Source of the DNA: Micromonospora cremea
GTDB lineage: Bacteria; Actinomycetota; Actinomycetes; Mycobacteriales; Micromonosporaceae
NCBI RefSeq assembly: GCF_900143515.1
Contig: NZ_FSQT01000002.1
Coordinates: 3,225,501-3,289,500 of the forward strand
Length of the DNA: 64,000 nt
Direction of reading: 5' to 3'
Under the pieces are notes generated by a model that was not told the origin of the DNA, made no database searches, and saw nothing but the letters and a program-made list of their open reading frames with translations. Shown one piece after another: positions 8,776 to 17,219 of the stretch (position 1 is its first letter; each line of letters begins with the position of its first letter). The position numbers and the translations under genes are program-made.

Positions 8776-9270
8776 CTACACGGGCACTTGGAGTTGGTCC
8801 GCGACCATCCGCCAGTTCAGCTCGGCGGGCAGTGGCGACACGATGACATTCGCCCCCTGAAGTAACCGTAGGTGCCGGTCATAACTCGGGTGGGCGCCAA
8901 GCTGTGCCTTGACGTTCGGGAACGCGTACACCGGGATGTCAGCACCGAGCGCCTCGTTGAGGATGCCGAGCGCGAGTGTGTCGTTGATCCCCTGAGCCCA
9001 TTTGTTGATGACGTTGAACGTGGCCGGTACGACGGCAACGGCGGTCGCCGGAGGGTGAGGTTCCGGGTCAGCGGGCATCCGCCACTCGACCCGGACCGGA
9101 TACCTGGTCTGCCGCGCGAGCGCTTTACTGTCGATCCAGGTGGCAGCGGTCGGCGTAGCGGTGAGGCAGACAGCCCAGCCGTCCTTCTGTAGCAACTCGA
9201 TCAGCTCGCCGATGCGCAGCACGGGAGGAGCGGCGCAGGCGACCAGAGACAGCATGCCCCGCTGTGTCAT
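8776..9270 (-). CDS. Flavoprotein (PPC decarboxylase-like, HFCD family)
   Basis: 164 residues with the flavoprotein fold of phosphopantothenoylcysteine decarboxylase-like enzymes: an N-terminal strand LSLVACAAPPVLRIGELI, the TATPTAATWI turn, and the FMN-site segment VAVVPATFNVINKWAQGI with NDTLALGILNEAL. Its ATG overlaps the stop of the upstream XRE regulator (ATGA), so the two form one operon; this regulator-flavoprotein pair is a recurring actinobacterial unit of unknown job. The typical catalytic His of true PPC decarboxylases is not evident, so the substrate is unknown. Confidence 0.75.
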   Translation of the reverse strand: MTQRGMLSLVACAAPPVLRIGELIELLQKDGWAVCLTATPTAATWIDSKALARQTRYPVRVEWRMPADPEPHPPATAVAVVPATFNVINKWAQGINDTLALGILNEALGADIPVYAFPNVKAQLGAHPSYDRHLRLLQGANVIVSPLPAELNWRMVADQLQVPV

Positions 9271-10512
9271 GCGAGCAGTCCGGCCCGTTCAGCCAGCGGC
9301 CTCAGCCCCGGTGTCGCCGCTCGTCGCTCCTTCGCCAGCAGGTCCAGCAGGAGCGTGCGGGCCTGAACGTTGGCGTGGACCATCTCGGCGGCTATCCGCT
9401 CGGCTTCGAGCAGGTGCAGCACCGATACCGATTTGTCGCCGGGCGACCTCATCGTCGCTGCCGCCAGGTCGACCTGCACCTGTGCCCTTCGGCCAACCAA
9501 CGCCGTCGGTAGCCGCGACGTGTCGAGCCGCGCTCCGATCTCCAGCGCCCGGTCCGCGTTGCCCGCCCGAACCGCAGCGGAGACTGCGTGGATAACGACG
9601 TTCGTCGGGCCAAATCCTGTCCACAACCGGTTGCGATCAGAGCCCAGCGTCGTTGCCAGCCCTTCAGCCTGCGCCAGGAGCTGACGTGCTTCCTTCGGAT
9701 TGCCCTGTCCGGCCGTCATAACGGCAGCCAGAAGCAGCAATGCCCCATGAGCGGAGAGCAGGTCGGGATCGCTCGGAGGGGCAGTGGTTGTCAGCCGAGC
9801 GATGCTGGTCCGCACGACCTGCTCGGCCTCGGTTGCCCGTCCAGGCAGCCGCATGAGACCGCAGGCCGCCTGGTACGCCGCAACGGCCGCAAGCGCCTGG
9901 TCGTCGGCGAGCCGCGCCGCCGTGGAAGCCCGGTCGGCGGTCAGTAGCGGTCTCGCCGTCGCCCACCTTGGCCGCCAGCTTTGATGCCGCGATGTACGCG
10001 GCGGCGAGCAGCCGGAAAGCGCTGCTGCGATGCATCCCGGTGGACCTGCTCGGCAGCTCCGTCACCTGGCTGAGCACGTCCGGTAGCAGGCCGGCAGCGG
10101 ATGTGTAGCTTGCCCGCTGGTAGAGGTTGTGCACTCGGCAGACGCTTCGCCGCACCTCGACGGCCGACTGAGCTGGCCCAGCGGGTGCTGTCAGGTAGTT
10201 GGTCAGGAAGGTTCGGAGTTCGTTCAGCAGCTCCGGCCGGGCAGCGCCGGAAGCGGGAATGCGACTCTCATCTCCCATGGCCTGCCCTCGATGAACTGCC
10301 AACGATACGTCGACGAGCATGTCGTCGAGATGTTCGAGCGTAACTCCCAACGCGGAGGCGATGCGGGCTCGATGCCAGGGCTGAGGATCCGTCTCGGCGT
10401 TCTCCCAGCGCACCACGGTCGACCGCTCCACGCCGAGAATTTCGGCCAGGCGCTCCTGGCTATACCCGAGGGCTTTGCGCCGCTGGCAGAGCCGATGTCG
10501 CTTCACGGCCAC
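9267..10512 (-). pseudogene. XRE-family regulator with TPR-like C-terminus, single frameshift
   Basis: The start is GTG at 10512, 8 bp after GGAGGGAG. The HTH is near the N-terminus (RRKALGYSQERLAEILG then RSTVVRWENAETDPQPWHRA). The long C-terminal helical repeat region reads RRSVCRVHNLYQRASYTSAA and continues to about 9945. There the homology moves to another frame (TADRASTAARLADDQALAAV) and runs to the TGA at 9267. One base too many or two too few near 9945 explains it. Family members are about 400 residues and regulate the adjacent flavoprotein gene. Either a recent inactivation or a base-call error. Confidence 0.75.
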
Positions 10513-10539
10513 GACCCGATCTCCCTCCGTCTGCCGCCA

Positions 10540-10551
10540 CTGTAGTAACAG
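10540..10551. promoter_or_regulatory. Palindrome upstream of XRE gene
   Basis: ctgtagtaacag is a perfect 4-4-4 inverted repeat, about 28 bp upstream of the XRE start codon and just before its Shine-Dalgarno. The position fits an autoregulatory operator. No other copy was seen in the window, so the function is a guess. Confidence 0.35.
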
Positions 10552-10652
10552 TCCGTCGATCAGGCGGGTACGGGGACGCCTCATTTCTGCGTCACCGAGG
10601 CCTCTCGGACGCTGTAGTTCCTCGTCAGCTTCTTGCCGAAGCTTGGGGGCAT

Positions 10653-10753
10653 GGCCCGGGGTGGGTGCTGGGCTCCGGTATCCCGTCGTACCCCGGACGG
10701 CGAGCCGCCGTCCCCGCCCGCCTCGGCGCCGAACCCGACAACCAGGGAGAACC
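10653..10753 (+). promoter_or_regulatory. Structured leader of mini-cassette copy A
   Basis: Bases 10653-10679 are identical over 27 nt to 18301-18327, and 10713-10731 are identical over 19 nt to 18358-18376. Between them the sequence differs but folds in both copies: here ggacggc (10695-10701) pairs with gccgtcc (10707-10713) around gagcc. The outer gggtggg can pair with cccgccc. A Shine-Dalgarno (ccaggga) and the ATG at 10754 follow. Conserved flanks around a sequence-variable hairpin suggest a functional RNA leader, or a DNA site. Confidence 0.55.
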
Positions 10754-10999
10754 ATGGATTCCATCGACAAGGTTCTCGGCGAGATGCCCCTACCGACCTT
10801 CGTCACCGCTGAAGACGTCGGTCTCGCCGTAGAGGCGGTCACCGGGCACGCCGCGGAGCTGTGGCTCGATGGCCTGGGCTGCCGCAACGACCGCGCTCCT
10901 CAACCGTGCCGCCTGCACCGCTCGTTCCCGGCGAACATCGACCAGCGCGGCCTCACCGACCGGCAGATCCACGCCGAGCAGGAGGCGCCGCAGCGATGA
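10754..10999 (+). CDS. Mini-cassette gene 1, copy A (81 aa, unknown)
   Basis: The sequence reads MDSIDKVLGEMPLPTFVTAED, then a helix (VGLAVEAVTGHAAELWLDGL), then a Cys/His-bearing stretch GCRNDRAPQPCRLHR and a short C-terminal helix (RGLTDRQIHAEQE). The homologue at 18399-18653 keeps the CRND...PCRLHR element, so those Cys and His residues may bind metal. The stop overlaps the next start (ATGA). I do not recognise a named family. Confidence 0.75.
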   Translation: MDSIDKVLGEMPLPTFVTAEDVGLAVEAVTGHAAELWLDGLGCRNDRAPQPCRLHRSFPANIDQRGLTDRQIHAEQEAPQR

Positions 11000-11259
11000 T
11001 CTACGTGACCGGGGAACGCGTGCACCCGCACCACGTCCGCATCGCCTCCTTCGACACCCGCTGGTGCGGCCTCGACCCCGCCCAGATACACGAATACCTC
11101 AACCGCATAGCCGACGAACTCGAACGCGTGCACCGCGAGCTGACCACGGCAAACACCGAGGCCGAACGCATCCGCCAGGCGCTGCGGCAGTGGCAGTCCC
11201 GGCACACCGGCTGCCGCCACACAGACCCACGTTCACCGAACAGCCGGTGGCAGCGATGA
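10996..11259 (+). CDS. Mini-cassette gene 2, copy A: DivIVA-domain-like protein
   Basis: 87 residues. The segment VRIASFDTRWCGLDPAQIHEYLNRIADEL followed by a heptad-rich helix (VHRELTTANTEAERIRQALR) is the short DivIVA-like motif seen in many small actinobacterial proteins: a hydrophobic turn that may touch membrane, then a coiled coil. The C-terminus has HTGCRHTD. It overlaps both neighbours by ATGA, so it is translationally coupled within the cassette. The partner copy is at 18650-18913, with high identity. A role in cell-pole or envelope binding is only inferred from DivIVA. Confidence 0.75.
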   Translation: MIYVTGERVHPHHVRIASFDTRWCGLDPAQIHEYLNRIADELERVHRELTTANTEAERIRQALRQWQSRHTGCRHTDPRSPNSRWQR

Positions 11260-11543
11260 CCACACCCCGCTGGATCATCCATCTCCCCACCACCCTGACC
11301 AGCCTCGAAGGGGCCATCACCCTGGCCGCAGCCCTACGCGACTCGCTCGGCCACGTCACCGCCATCGACTTCGGTGAGACCACCCTCAGCGAGGAGGATC
11401 GCCAGTTCCTGCGTACCAGGATCTGGTGTGACGCCAAGCTCGACGGGGCCGGCCGCTGCCGACGCCGCGACGACCACGACGGCCCCTGCGGGGCCTCCGA
11501 GCCAGATTCCGACCTCGCCGCAATGTCCGGCGCCGTCGAGTAG
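11256..11543 (+). CDS. Mini-cassette gene 3, copy A (95 aa, unknown)
   Basis: The protein begins MTTPRWIIHLPTTLTSLEGA, continues LAAALRDSLGHVTAIDFGE and TTLSEEDRQFLRTRIWCDAK, and ends in an Arg/Asp-rich GRCRRRDDHDGPCG tail with two Cys. It is the only intact copy: the relatives at 3.3, 7.8 and 18.9 kb are broken. In the other copies a GIY-YIG nuclease gene follows directly; here it has been replaced by unrelated remnants. Function unknown. Confidence 0.75.
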   Translation: MTTPRWIIHLPTTLTSLEGAITLAAALRDSLGHVTAIDFGETTLSEEDRQFLRTRIWCDAKLDGAGRCRRRDDHDGPCGASEPDSDLAAMSGAVE

Positions 11544-11560
11544 GTATCGCGGTGCTGCGG

Positions 11561-11625
11561 CTGGGAGCGGCCGACGTGGGCATGACCGTCGACACCGCCA
11601 ACCGGCTCCAGGGCCGGGATTACGG
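11561..11625 (+). pseudogene. 65-bp helicase remnant
   Basis: The stretch matches 29814-29877 inside the UPF1/Dna2-like helicase gene (shared run gtcgacaccgccaaccggct then c/gagggccggg), encoding MTVDTANRLQGRDY versus ITVDTANRLQGREY, which is the helicase's conserved motif before motif VI. Nothing before or after it matches. It could stem from this gene or from a close relative. Confidence 0.6.
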
Positions 11626-11678
11626 GTTGGATCGATGTGTGGTTCCAGGGGAAGCAGGCCGGTTGACGGTGTTCAGTC

Positions 11679-12134
11679 TCAGTCTGCCGCTGGGCGCGTA
11701 GTCGTCTTCCGCTCGGGCACGCGGATGACGTCCGTGTCGATGCCTTCCCGCCGTGGGACGTAGAACCGGCCCTCCTCGGTGTCTGGGTCGTAGTGCAGGA
11801 CAGCGTTCGCTCGCGCGAGGCGCTTGAGCCAGGCGTCCAGCTTGTCCCTCTCGTCATCGCGCAGATGCTTGCCGGAGCGACGGCGTGCTTCGGCACGAAG
11901 CATCTGGATTGGGAAGAGCCACCGGTGCTCGTCCTTGAGGAGCCACGGGATCAGCTCGTCGTTGCGGATGGTCCGCCGCTGAAGTCCTCGCCGCCGGCGG
12001 AAGTCTCCCCACAGCGACGGTACGGTCTCGATGCCGTACTTGCGGCGGTACTCCTCAACCACCCACTGGTAGGTCCGCCCCTCCTCGAACCACCGCATGA
12101 CCTCTTGCTCATTCTGGATCTTGGTAGCGGGCAT
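11679..12134 (-). CDS. Conserved 151-aa hypothetical, phage/plasmid-like
   Basis: The sequence starts MPATKIQNEQEVMRWFEEG then TYQWVVEEYRRKYGIETVP and SLWGDFRRRRGLQRR, a helical layout resembling a small DNA-binding protein. The C-terminus has HYDPDTEEGRFYVPRREG. Relatives of this pattern are, as I recall, common near actinobacterial phage genes and integrated elements, often described only as hypothetical. It faces the small gene at 12274 across a 139-bp gap. No catalytic motif. Confidence 0.7.
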   Translation of the reverse strand: MPATKIQNEQEVMRWFEEGRTYQWVVEEYRRKYGIETVPSLWGDFRRRRGLQRRTIRNDELIPWLLKDEHRWLFPIQMLRAEARRRSGKHLRDDERDKLDAWLKRLARANAVLHYDPDTEEGRFYVPRREGIDTDVIRVPERKTTTRPAAD

Positions 12135-12273
12135 CGGTTGAGTTCGGCCTTCCTCGCGGCTGGCGCGCCAGCCCCTGCGACAGTGCTCGTAAGAGTGAAC
12201 AACCGGATGATCATCACGTCAACCACCGTCAGTAGGCTGCAACGCAGGGTCGGCGACGTGGACAGGAGCCGTT

Positions 12274-12513
12274 GTGAAGGTCGGCACTGTGTGTGACGTG
12301 TGCCAGGACAGGCGGCGTGAGGCCAAGACATACGGGGTCGTGTCGGAGGGGCGGACCGCAGAGACCGACCGCTGCGCGGAGCATGCGGCTCCGTTCGAGG
12401 CGCTGTTCGCGGCGAAAGAGCCGCGCCCCGGGCGCCGCCCGTATCAGGCCACGACGATGGAAGAAATTGAGGCGCGCAAGGCGAACCAGGCCAGTGCCCG
12501 CTCGCGGGCCTGA
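12274..12513 (+). CDS. 79-aa protein with CxxC-type zinc motif
   Basis: It starts with GTG 7-8 bp after acagga. CDVCQ near the N-terminus and RCAEHAAPF in the middle could together form a small zinc site, followed by a basic tail (MEEIEARKANQASARSRA). Proteins of this kind accompany phage and Lsr2-type loci in actinomycetes, but I cannot name a family. It lies inside the inserted block bounded by the 303-bp repeats. Confidence 0.6.
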   Translation: MKVGTVCDVCQDRRREAKTYGVVSEGRTAETDRCAEHAAPFEALFAAKEPRPGRRPYQATTMEEIEARKANQASARSRA

Positions 12514-12570
12514 TTTACCAACTCCCTCATGCGCGCTCGCGGGCGAGACTGTATTGAGTACCCGTGGGTC

Positions 12571-12731
12571 CAGCCCTTTGAGTCGAGGATCTCGCCCGCT
12601 CTGGCCAGTACGGACTTCCACAGATTTGGCGCGACAGTTTCGCGGAGTAGTGCGACTACCTCCTCGGCCGCCAGGTTGACGAATCGCTGGGAGACGTGTC
12701 CTCGTGGTGGCGGGGCGTTGGGGGGCTCCAC
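12571..12731 (-). pseudogene. 3' fragment of a HelR/HelD-like helicase gene
   Basis: About 160 bases match 39747-39907, the 3' end of the helicase gene at 39746-42095, and encode the same C-terminus (RGHVSQRFVNLAAEEVVALL, LWKSVLARAGEILD) in the same orientation. The original stop is replaced (ILDSKGWTHGY...), and the match breaks off 5 bp before the 303-bp repeat begins. The identity is clearly below that of the big repeats, so this is an older transfer or a relative's piece. Confidence 0.75.
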
Positions 12732-12735
12732 CCCT

Positions 12736-13038
12736 ACCTTCAGTTGGGCGGTTGTCGCCTCGGCCGCGCTGCACTGGATCCACGCCGGCCGGCCGGCCGG
12801 GACGCCTAGACGTATTTGATCCTCACCGGCGTCACCCTGCTCATCGGCGGCATCGCCGTACGGACGATGATCGCGGTCGTCCGCCGGCAGTACCTCGCCC
12901 CGCCGGTGGCCCAGCCCGTCGACTCGGCACACGCTGCGGACCCTGCCCGGGCCCCGGCTCGTGCCGCCTAGGCTGCTGCCTATCGGCTGCGGTTGGCCCC
13001 GCGCGCGTCGGCGACGGCGGTTTGCAGGGCGGCCACTA
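12736..13038 (+). repeat. 303-bp direct repeat, copy 2 (partner 6248-6550)
   Basis: Same unit as 6248-6550. It contains a TDT-transporter C-terminal fragment (LTGVTLLIGGIAVRTMIAVV in the plus strand) with no upstream part, followed by the true 3' end of the DUF4011 helicase gene. The transporter fragment has no start and is a pseudogene. Confidence 0.9.
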
Positions 13039-16000
13039 TCCGCGAGCCCCGCTTACGGAAACCAAGTTCCTGCATCGTCTCGGCAATCACGTCCGCCTCG
13101 GTCCGCAGGCGGCCGTCACTCTCGATCCACGCCACCAGCACGGCCAGATCTCGCCGGCTGTACTCGGTAATCGGTGCTCCCGGGTAGACGGGTGGTCTCG
13201 GCATGGTCCGAGTTGGCGCCGTGCTCGACTCGGTCGGCTTCTGCGTCCGGGGTGGGATCACTGGACGGCTCACCGGAGTAGGTTGATTCGCCTCCGCCAC
13301 TGCGGTCTCGTAGGCGCTCTTGGCCCGGGCGACTTCCTGCTCCGGGTTACGGAACCAGGCGGTCGACCAGATGCGGTGGAACCGCCAGCCGAGCCGCTCC
13401 AGGTGCTCCTGCCGCAACCGGTCGCGATCCCGTGCGGTCGGCGACGAGTGGTACGCCGCCCCGTCGGCTTCGATTGCCAACACCATCTCTCCGGGCCGGT
13501 CCGGGTGTTGCGCCGCGAAGTCGATGCGGTAGCCGCTGGACCCGTACTGCGGGACGAGCGGAATGCCGGCGGCGGTCAGCCGGTCCCGGACATCGGCCTC
13601 GAAAGGGTTGAGCGCGGGAGTGGTGTCAACCGTGGAGAGCCGTTCGCCCTGACTCTCGGCGTATTCGAGGTAGCTGCGCAGCAGCTTGGCGCCATGCGCG
13701 TTGAGCCTGTTCGGGTCCATGTCTCGGGCGCTGAAGGAGCTGACCACCGTGGCGCGCTGCCGCGCGCGGGTCACGGCGACGTTCAGCCGACGGTGACCGC
13801 CGTTGTTGTTGATCGGCCCGAAACGGTAGAGCATGCGCCCGTCGGCGCCTTTGCCGTAGCCGACGGAGAGGATGATCGCGTCCCGTTCGTCACCCTGCAC
13901 CCGCTCGATGCTCTTGACGAAGAACGGCTCGTCGTTCCGCTCCCGGAAGAAGTCGTCGATGCCACGTCGGTCGAGCAGCGCCCGCCGGAGCGCGGCCTCA
14001 ACCCGCTCGGCGTGCTTAATGCCCATGGTGATGACGCCGAGCGACTCGCCGGGCCGCGTCTCCGCGTGCTCCAGGACCAGTTCCACCACCCGATCCACCT
14101 CTGCGCTGACCCGGTCACCCGGCCCGTAGCCGACCGGGTTGTTGTCGACCAGGACGTGGGCCAGGCAGCCTTCGGTTGCCGCCCCGGGGAACGTGACCAG
14201 CTCGTTGCCGTTGGGCGCGTAGATGTGCAGGTTCGAAAAGGCGATCAGCCGCTCGTCGCGGCTGCGGTAATGCCAGGCGAGGTGCTTGTTCTGTGACAGC
14301 GGCAGCGCCGTGGCGAAGGCCTGAAGCAGCGACTCCACGTCGTCGGTCAGCGCGGTCTCACCGTCGTCATCGCCGACGGGGTCGTCCTCGGTGGTGTCGA
14401 AGAACTGGGTGGGGGGCAGCTGGTGCTCGTCGCCGGCCACCACGACCTGTCGGCCCCGCATGATGGAGGTGATGCCGTCGACCGGCTCGACCTGACTCGC
14501 CTCGTCGAAGATGACCACGTCGAAGAGGCGCTGCGCCGGCAGCACCTGACTCACCAACAGGGGGCTCATCGCCCAACACGGCTTGACCGCCAACAGCACT
14601 TCCGGGGCGGCGCGGAACAACTCCCGTACGGGCAGGTGGCGGGCCTTCTTGGCGGCCTCCTTGCGGACGAGCTGCTGCTGCTCGGGCTGCGCGTCGAGGG
14701 TGGCGACCAGGTGAGCTGCCGCCAGCCGACGGATCCGGCCCGGAGTCGCTTCGATGTGCCGGTGGTCGGCCCGTTGGAAGTCCGCCACCGCAGCCGTCAT
14801 CAGCTCTGCGTTCATCCCGGCGTAGCGGGCGTCGGTGAGAGCGATGTGGTCGAGGATGGAGTGCAGCCAGGCGTACTCCAACGCCTGCTCGGCTTCGACG
14901 GCACTGGCGCGGCGCTCGGCCAGGTCCGCGAGCAGTGCGTGCAGGTTCCAGCCCAACAGCGCCGCCCGCAGCTCGTTGTGCCGAGCCACCCGCTGCAACC
15001 CCAACTGGTCGCTTGCCAGGGCCGAGAGCTGCCGCTGAAGCCGCTCGGGAGCGTCGGTGAACGTTGCGGGCAGGATTGCCTCCAGCACCGTCAACGACCG
15101 GTCCAGGTGATCCGCGTTGGCCAGCGCCGCTGGCAGACATTCCGCTTCCCGCGGCAAGCTGCCATTTTCGCAGCAGCGTTGCCAGCGGCTGCGCTGATCG
15201 GCCACTGCCAGCAGCGCCGCGTGCAACTGGTCCCGAGCAGGCTTGACCGGCCCCGTCCACAGCGACAGAGCCTCCTTCACCGCCGCCCGCCGCTCAAACC
15301 ACCCGAGGGGCACCGCCGCCGCCTTGCGGCCCCGCCGGTCAGCAGTGGCGGTGAGCCACCGACCGAGGTCTCCGGCGTACACCTCCGGCGCGAAGTTCTC
15401 CAACGAGCGGCTGACGTCGTGCACCAGGCGGAGCAGCTCACGCCACGCTGCTCGGCTCTGCGGCTGTCGCAGCCCGCATTCGCTGGTGAGCGTGCGCAAC
15501 AACTGCTGCGCCTCCGGCAGGATCTGGTAGGCCGCGGTTCCCGTCGCCGCCATGACGTCAGCAACCGCCGCCTCGGCCGCGATCGTCGAGGCCTGCCAAG
15601 GGCTCGACGGTCGGGAGCCGTCGAAGGCGCCGAGACGGGCCAGTTCGCCGATCGTTCGCCACAACTGCTCAGCTGTCGCAGGGTTCAGGCGCTGCAGCAT
15701 CGGCCCGCGCCAGCGGAATGCCGGCCGCCGGCCGCCCCCGAGGCCGATCACTCTGTCCTGAATCTCGTACGCCGACAGGCCCCACGGCTCGTGGCGGCGG
15801 TGCAGCATCTCGTTGTGCGCGACGAGCTGTTCCCGCCGGGTGAGCAGTTGCCGGCCGAGGTCCTGCAGCTGCGGCTGCCGCTCGTGCGCGATGCGCTGCA
15901 GCCGGCTGCCGAGCGCCTGGGCCAGCTCACGTCGGCTGGTGCCGCCGCCGTGCAGGTTCACCACCAGGTCGTCCAGATCGACCGAGGCGAGCCGGTTGAG

Positions 16001-16981
16001 CACCGCGTCGATGGCAGCGCGCTTCTCAGCGACGAACAGGGTGGTCCGGCCCCGGGCCGCCAGCGCGGCGATGATGTTCGCGATCGTCTGGCTTTTGCCG
16101 GTGCCGGGCGGGCCCTTGATGACGAGGTGTTGACCGACCACGACGGCGTTGATGGCGTAGCTCTGCGACGAGTCGGCGTCGAGCACGAGGAACTCGTCGT
16201 GGAGTGGCACGGCGTCCGGCGTGGAGGGCGGGATTGATACGGGCGAGGCCAACGCCGTGCCGGCCGCCACGTCGCCCGCGAGCGCGGCGATGGCGTCGCT
16301 GGCCGCCAGCATCTCCCCGTTCTTCTCGATGTCCTGCACCATCGGCAGCTTCTCGTAGAGGAACGTGCCGGCGACCTGGGTCGGGGCGGCCAGGAACTCG
16401 GGTACCCGTGACGCCGCCCGGGTGAGTCGGTTGAGGAGGGCGTCAGGGACGAAGCCAGCCTCGGGTAGCTCCGCGAGCAGCTCGTCCTCGGCGATGGTGA
16501 CGCCGTAGTCGCGGGACAGCTTGAACAGCAGCACCGGGTTGACGATCGGCGAGGACTCGACCCGGAGCCGGAAGTCGGTCTCGGTGGCGCTCAACGCGTC
16601 GATCTGCAACGGATGCATGATCACGGGCGCGCGGGGCGTGCGGTCCGGCTCCCGCCACGTGGCCATGCCGGTGACCACGTAGCCGGCATCGAGACCGCGT
16701 TCCTCGGAAAGCTCGCGCATCTTGGCGCGGATGTTCCGCAGCCGCCGCTGGGCGTCCGACCGCGACTGCGCTTCCGGAAAGAGCTGCCCGAGCGTCTGCG
16801 GCTTGCCGGACAGCAAACGGGTGACGGCCATCGGGTCAGCCCCGGTCAGAGCGAGCGTGCCGGCTTTCAGATCGCGGTAGTAGAGCAGGCGGTTGTTGCC
16901 CGAGGTGTCGATGAGGGACTTGGCCCAGCGGTCGGCAGCCGCTGCGACGCGCCGAAGGCGTTCCACGTCAAGCACCGTCAT
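12980..16981 (-). CDS. DUF4011/UPF1-type SF1 helicase with C-terminal Vsr-like nuclease domain
   Basis: 1333 residues. The N-terminal DUF4011-like segment reads RWAKSLIDTSGNNRLLYYRD. Walker A GPPGTGKSQ is near residue 290. A long helical insertion follows. The DEAS box (VVIFDEASQVEPVDG) is near 822, GDEHQLPPTQFF follows, and motifs V/VI appear as SIERVQGDERDAIILSVGYG and RLNVAVTRAR. The tail has a PD-(D/E)XK/Vsr fold: RIDFAAQHPD, LAIEADGAAYHSS, and DRLRQEHLERLGWRFHRIWS. Such COG1112-type helicase-nucleases occur in defence islands (Mokosh uses a COG1112 helicase). It is the last gene of a leftward operon, whose upstream genes were moved 2.8 kb away by an insertion. Confidence 0.9.
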   Translation of the reverse strand: MTVLDVERLRRVAAAADRWAKSLIDTSGNNRLLYYRDLKAGTLALTGADPMAVTRLLSGKPQTLGQLFPEAQSRSDAQRRLRNIRAKMRELSEERGLDAGYVVTGMATWREPDRTPRAPVIMHPLQIDALSATETDFRLRVESSPIVNPVLLFKLSRDYGVTIAEDELLAELPEAGFVPDALLNRLTRAASRVPEFLAAPTQVAGTFLYEKLPMVQDIEKNGEMLAASDAIAALAGDVAAGTALASPVSIPPSTPDAVPLHDEFLVLDADSSQSYAINAVVVGQHLVIKGPPGTGKSQTIANIIAALAARGRTTLFVAEKRAAIDAVLNRLASVDLDDLVVNLHGGGTSRRELAQALGSRLQRIAHERQPQLQDLGRQLLTRREQLVAHNEMLHRRHEPWGLSAYEIQDRVIGLGGGRRPAFRWRGPMLQRLNPATAEQLWRTIGELARLGAFDGSRPSSPWQASTIAAEAAVADVMAATGTAAYQILPEAQQLLRTLTSECGLRQPQSRAAWRELLRLVHDVSRSLENFAPEVYAGDLGRWLTATADRRGRKAAAVPLGWFERRAAVKEALSLWTGPVKPARDQLHAALLAVADQRSRWQRCCENGSLPREAECLPAALANADHLDRSLTVLEAILPATFTDAPERLQRQLSALASDQLGLQRVARHNELRAALLGWNLHALLADLAERRASAVEAEQALEYAWLHSILDHIALTDARYAGMNAELMTAAVADFQRADHRHIEATPGRIRRLAAAHLVATLDAQPEQQQLVRKEAAKKARHLPVRELFRAAPEVLLAVKPCWAMSPLLVSQVLPAQRLFDVVIFDEASQVEPVDGITSIMRGRQVVVAGDEHQLPPTQFFDTTEDDPVGDDDGETALTDDVESLLQAFATALPLSQNKHLAWHYRSRDERLIAFSNLHIYAPNGNELVTFPGAATEGCLAHVLVDNNPVGYGPGDRVSAEVDRVVELVLEHAETRPGESLGVITMGIKHAERVEAALRRALLDRRGIDDFFRERNDEPFFVKSIERVQGDERDAIILSVGYGKGADGRMLYRFGPINNNGGHRRLNVAVTRARQRATVVSSFSARDMDPNRLNAHGAKLLRSYLEYAESQGERLSTVDTTPALNPFEADVRDRLTAAGIPLVPQYGSSGYRIDFAAQHPDRPGEMVLAIEADGAAYHSSPTARDRDRLRQEHLERLGWRFHRIWSTAWFRNPEQEVARAKSAYETAVAEANQPTPVSRPVIPPRTQKPTESSTAPTRTMPRPPVYPGAPITEYSRRDLAVLVAWIESDGRLRTEADVIAETMQELGFRKRGSRIVAALQTAVADARGANRSR

Positions 16982-17114
16982 CGGCTCCCCGTTCCTGCTC
17001 GACCTGCGCGCGCGTCAGGTCGTGCACCACTGCTGCCACCATCTCCCGCAGCCGGCGGAGCTCGCCCGCGGTGAGGCCGACCTCGTAGCTGTGGTGATGG
17101 CCCGCCCTGGACAG
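16913..17114 (-). repeat. 202-bp direct repeat, copy 1 (partner 19917-20118)
   Basis: 16913-17114 and 19917-20118 align without gaps at offset 3004 with about six substitutions. The unit spans the helicase 5' end and the 3' end of the 137-aa gene that precedes it. The two copies bound a 2.8-kb block holding a DUF1643 gene, a GntR gene, mini-cassette copy B and a GIY-YIG gene. Confidence 0.9.
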
Positions 17115-17219
17115 GGGCCGGAGGGCCTTGGTTCGGACGCGCTCGTGAGGCTTTAGACTCTCACGGCCCGAGTGGGAATGGTCTCTCCGTCGGGGCTGTG
17201 CTTTCCTATGACGCTCCAT
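16968..17219 (-). pseudogene. Truncated copy of the 137-aa gene, fused to foreign 5' sequence
   Basis: The last 50 residues (SRAGHHHSYEVGLTAGELRR...EQERGADDGA) are those of the intact gene at 19972-20385. The first ~33 residues (MERHRKAQPRRRDHSHSG...) come from the insertion. The stop still overlaps the helicase ATG as in the original operon, so if translated this 83-aa ORF could preserve translational coupling into the helicase gene. Confidence 0.7.

Noticed and set aside
14423..16237. 604-codon plus-strand ORF opposite the DUF4011 helicase
   Set aside because: Antisense shadow: Arg/Gln/His-rich, no recognisable fold, while the minus strand has all helicase motifs.
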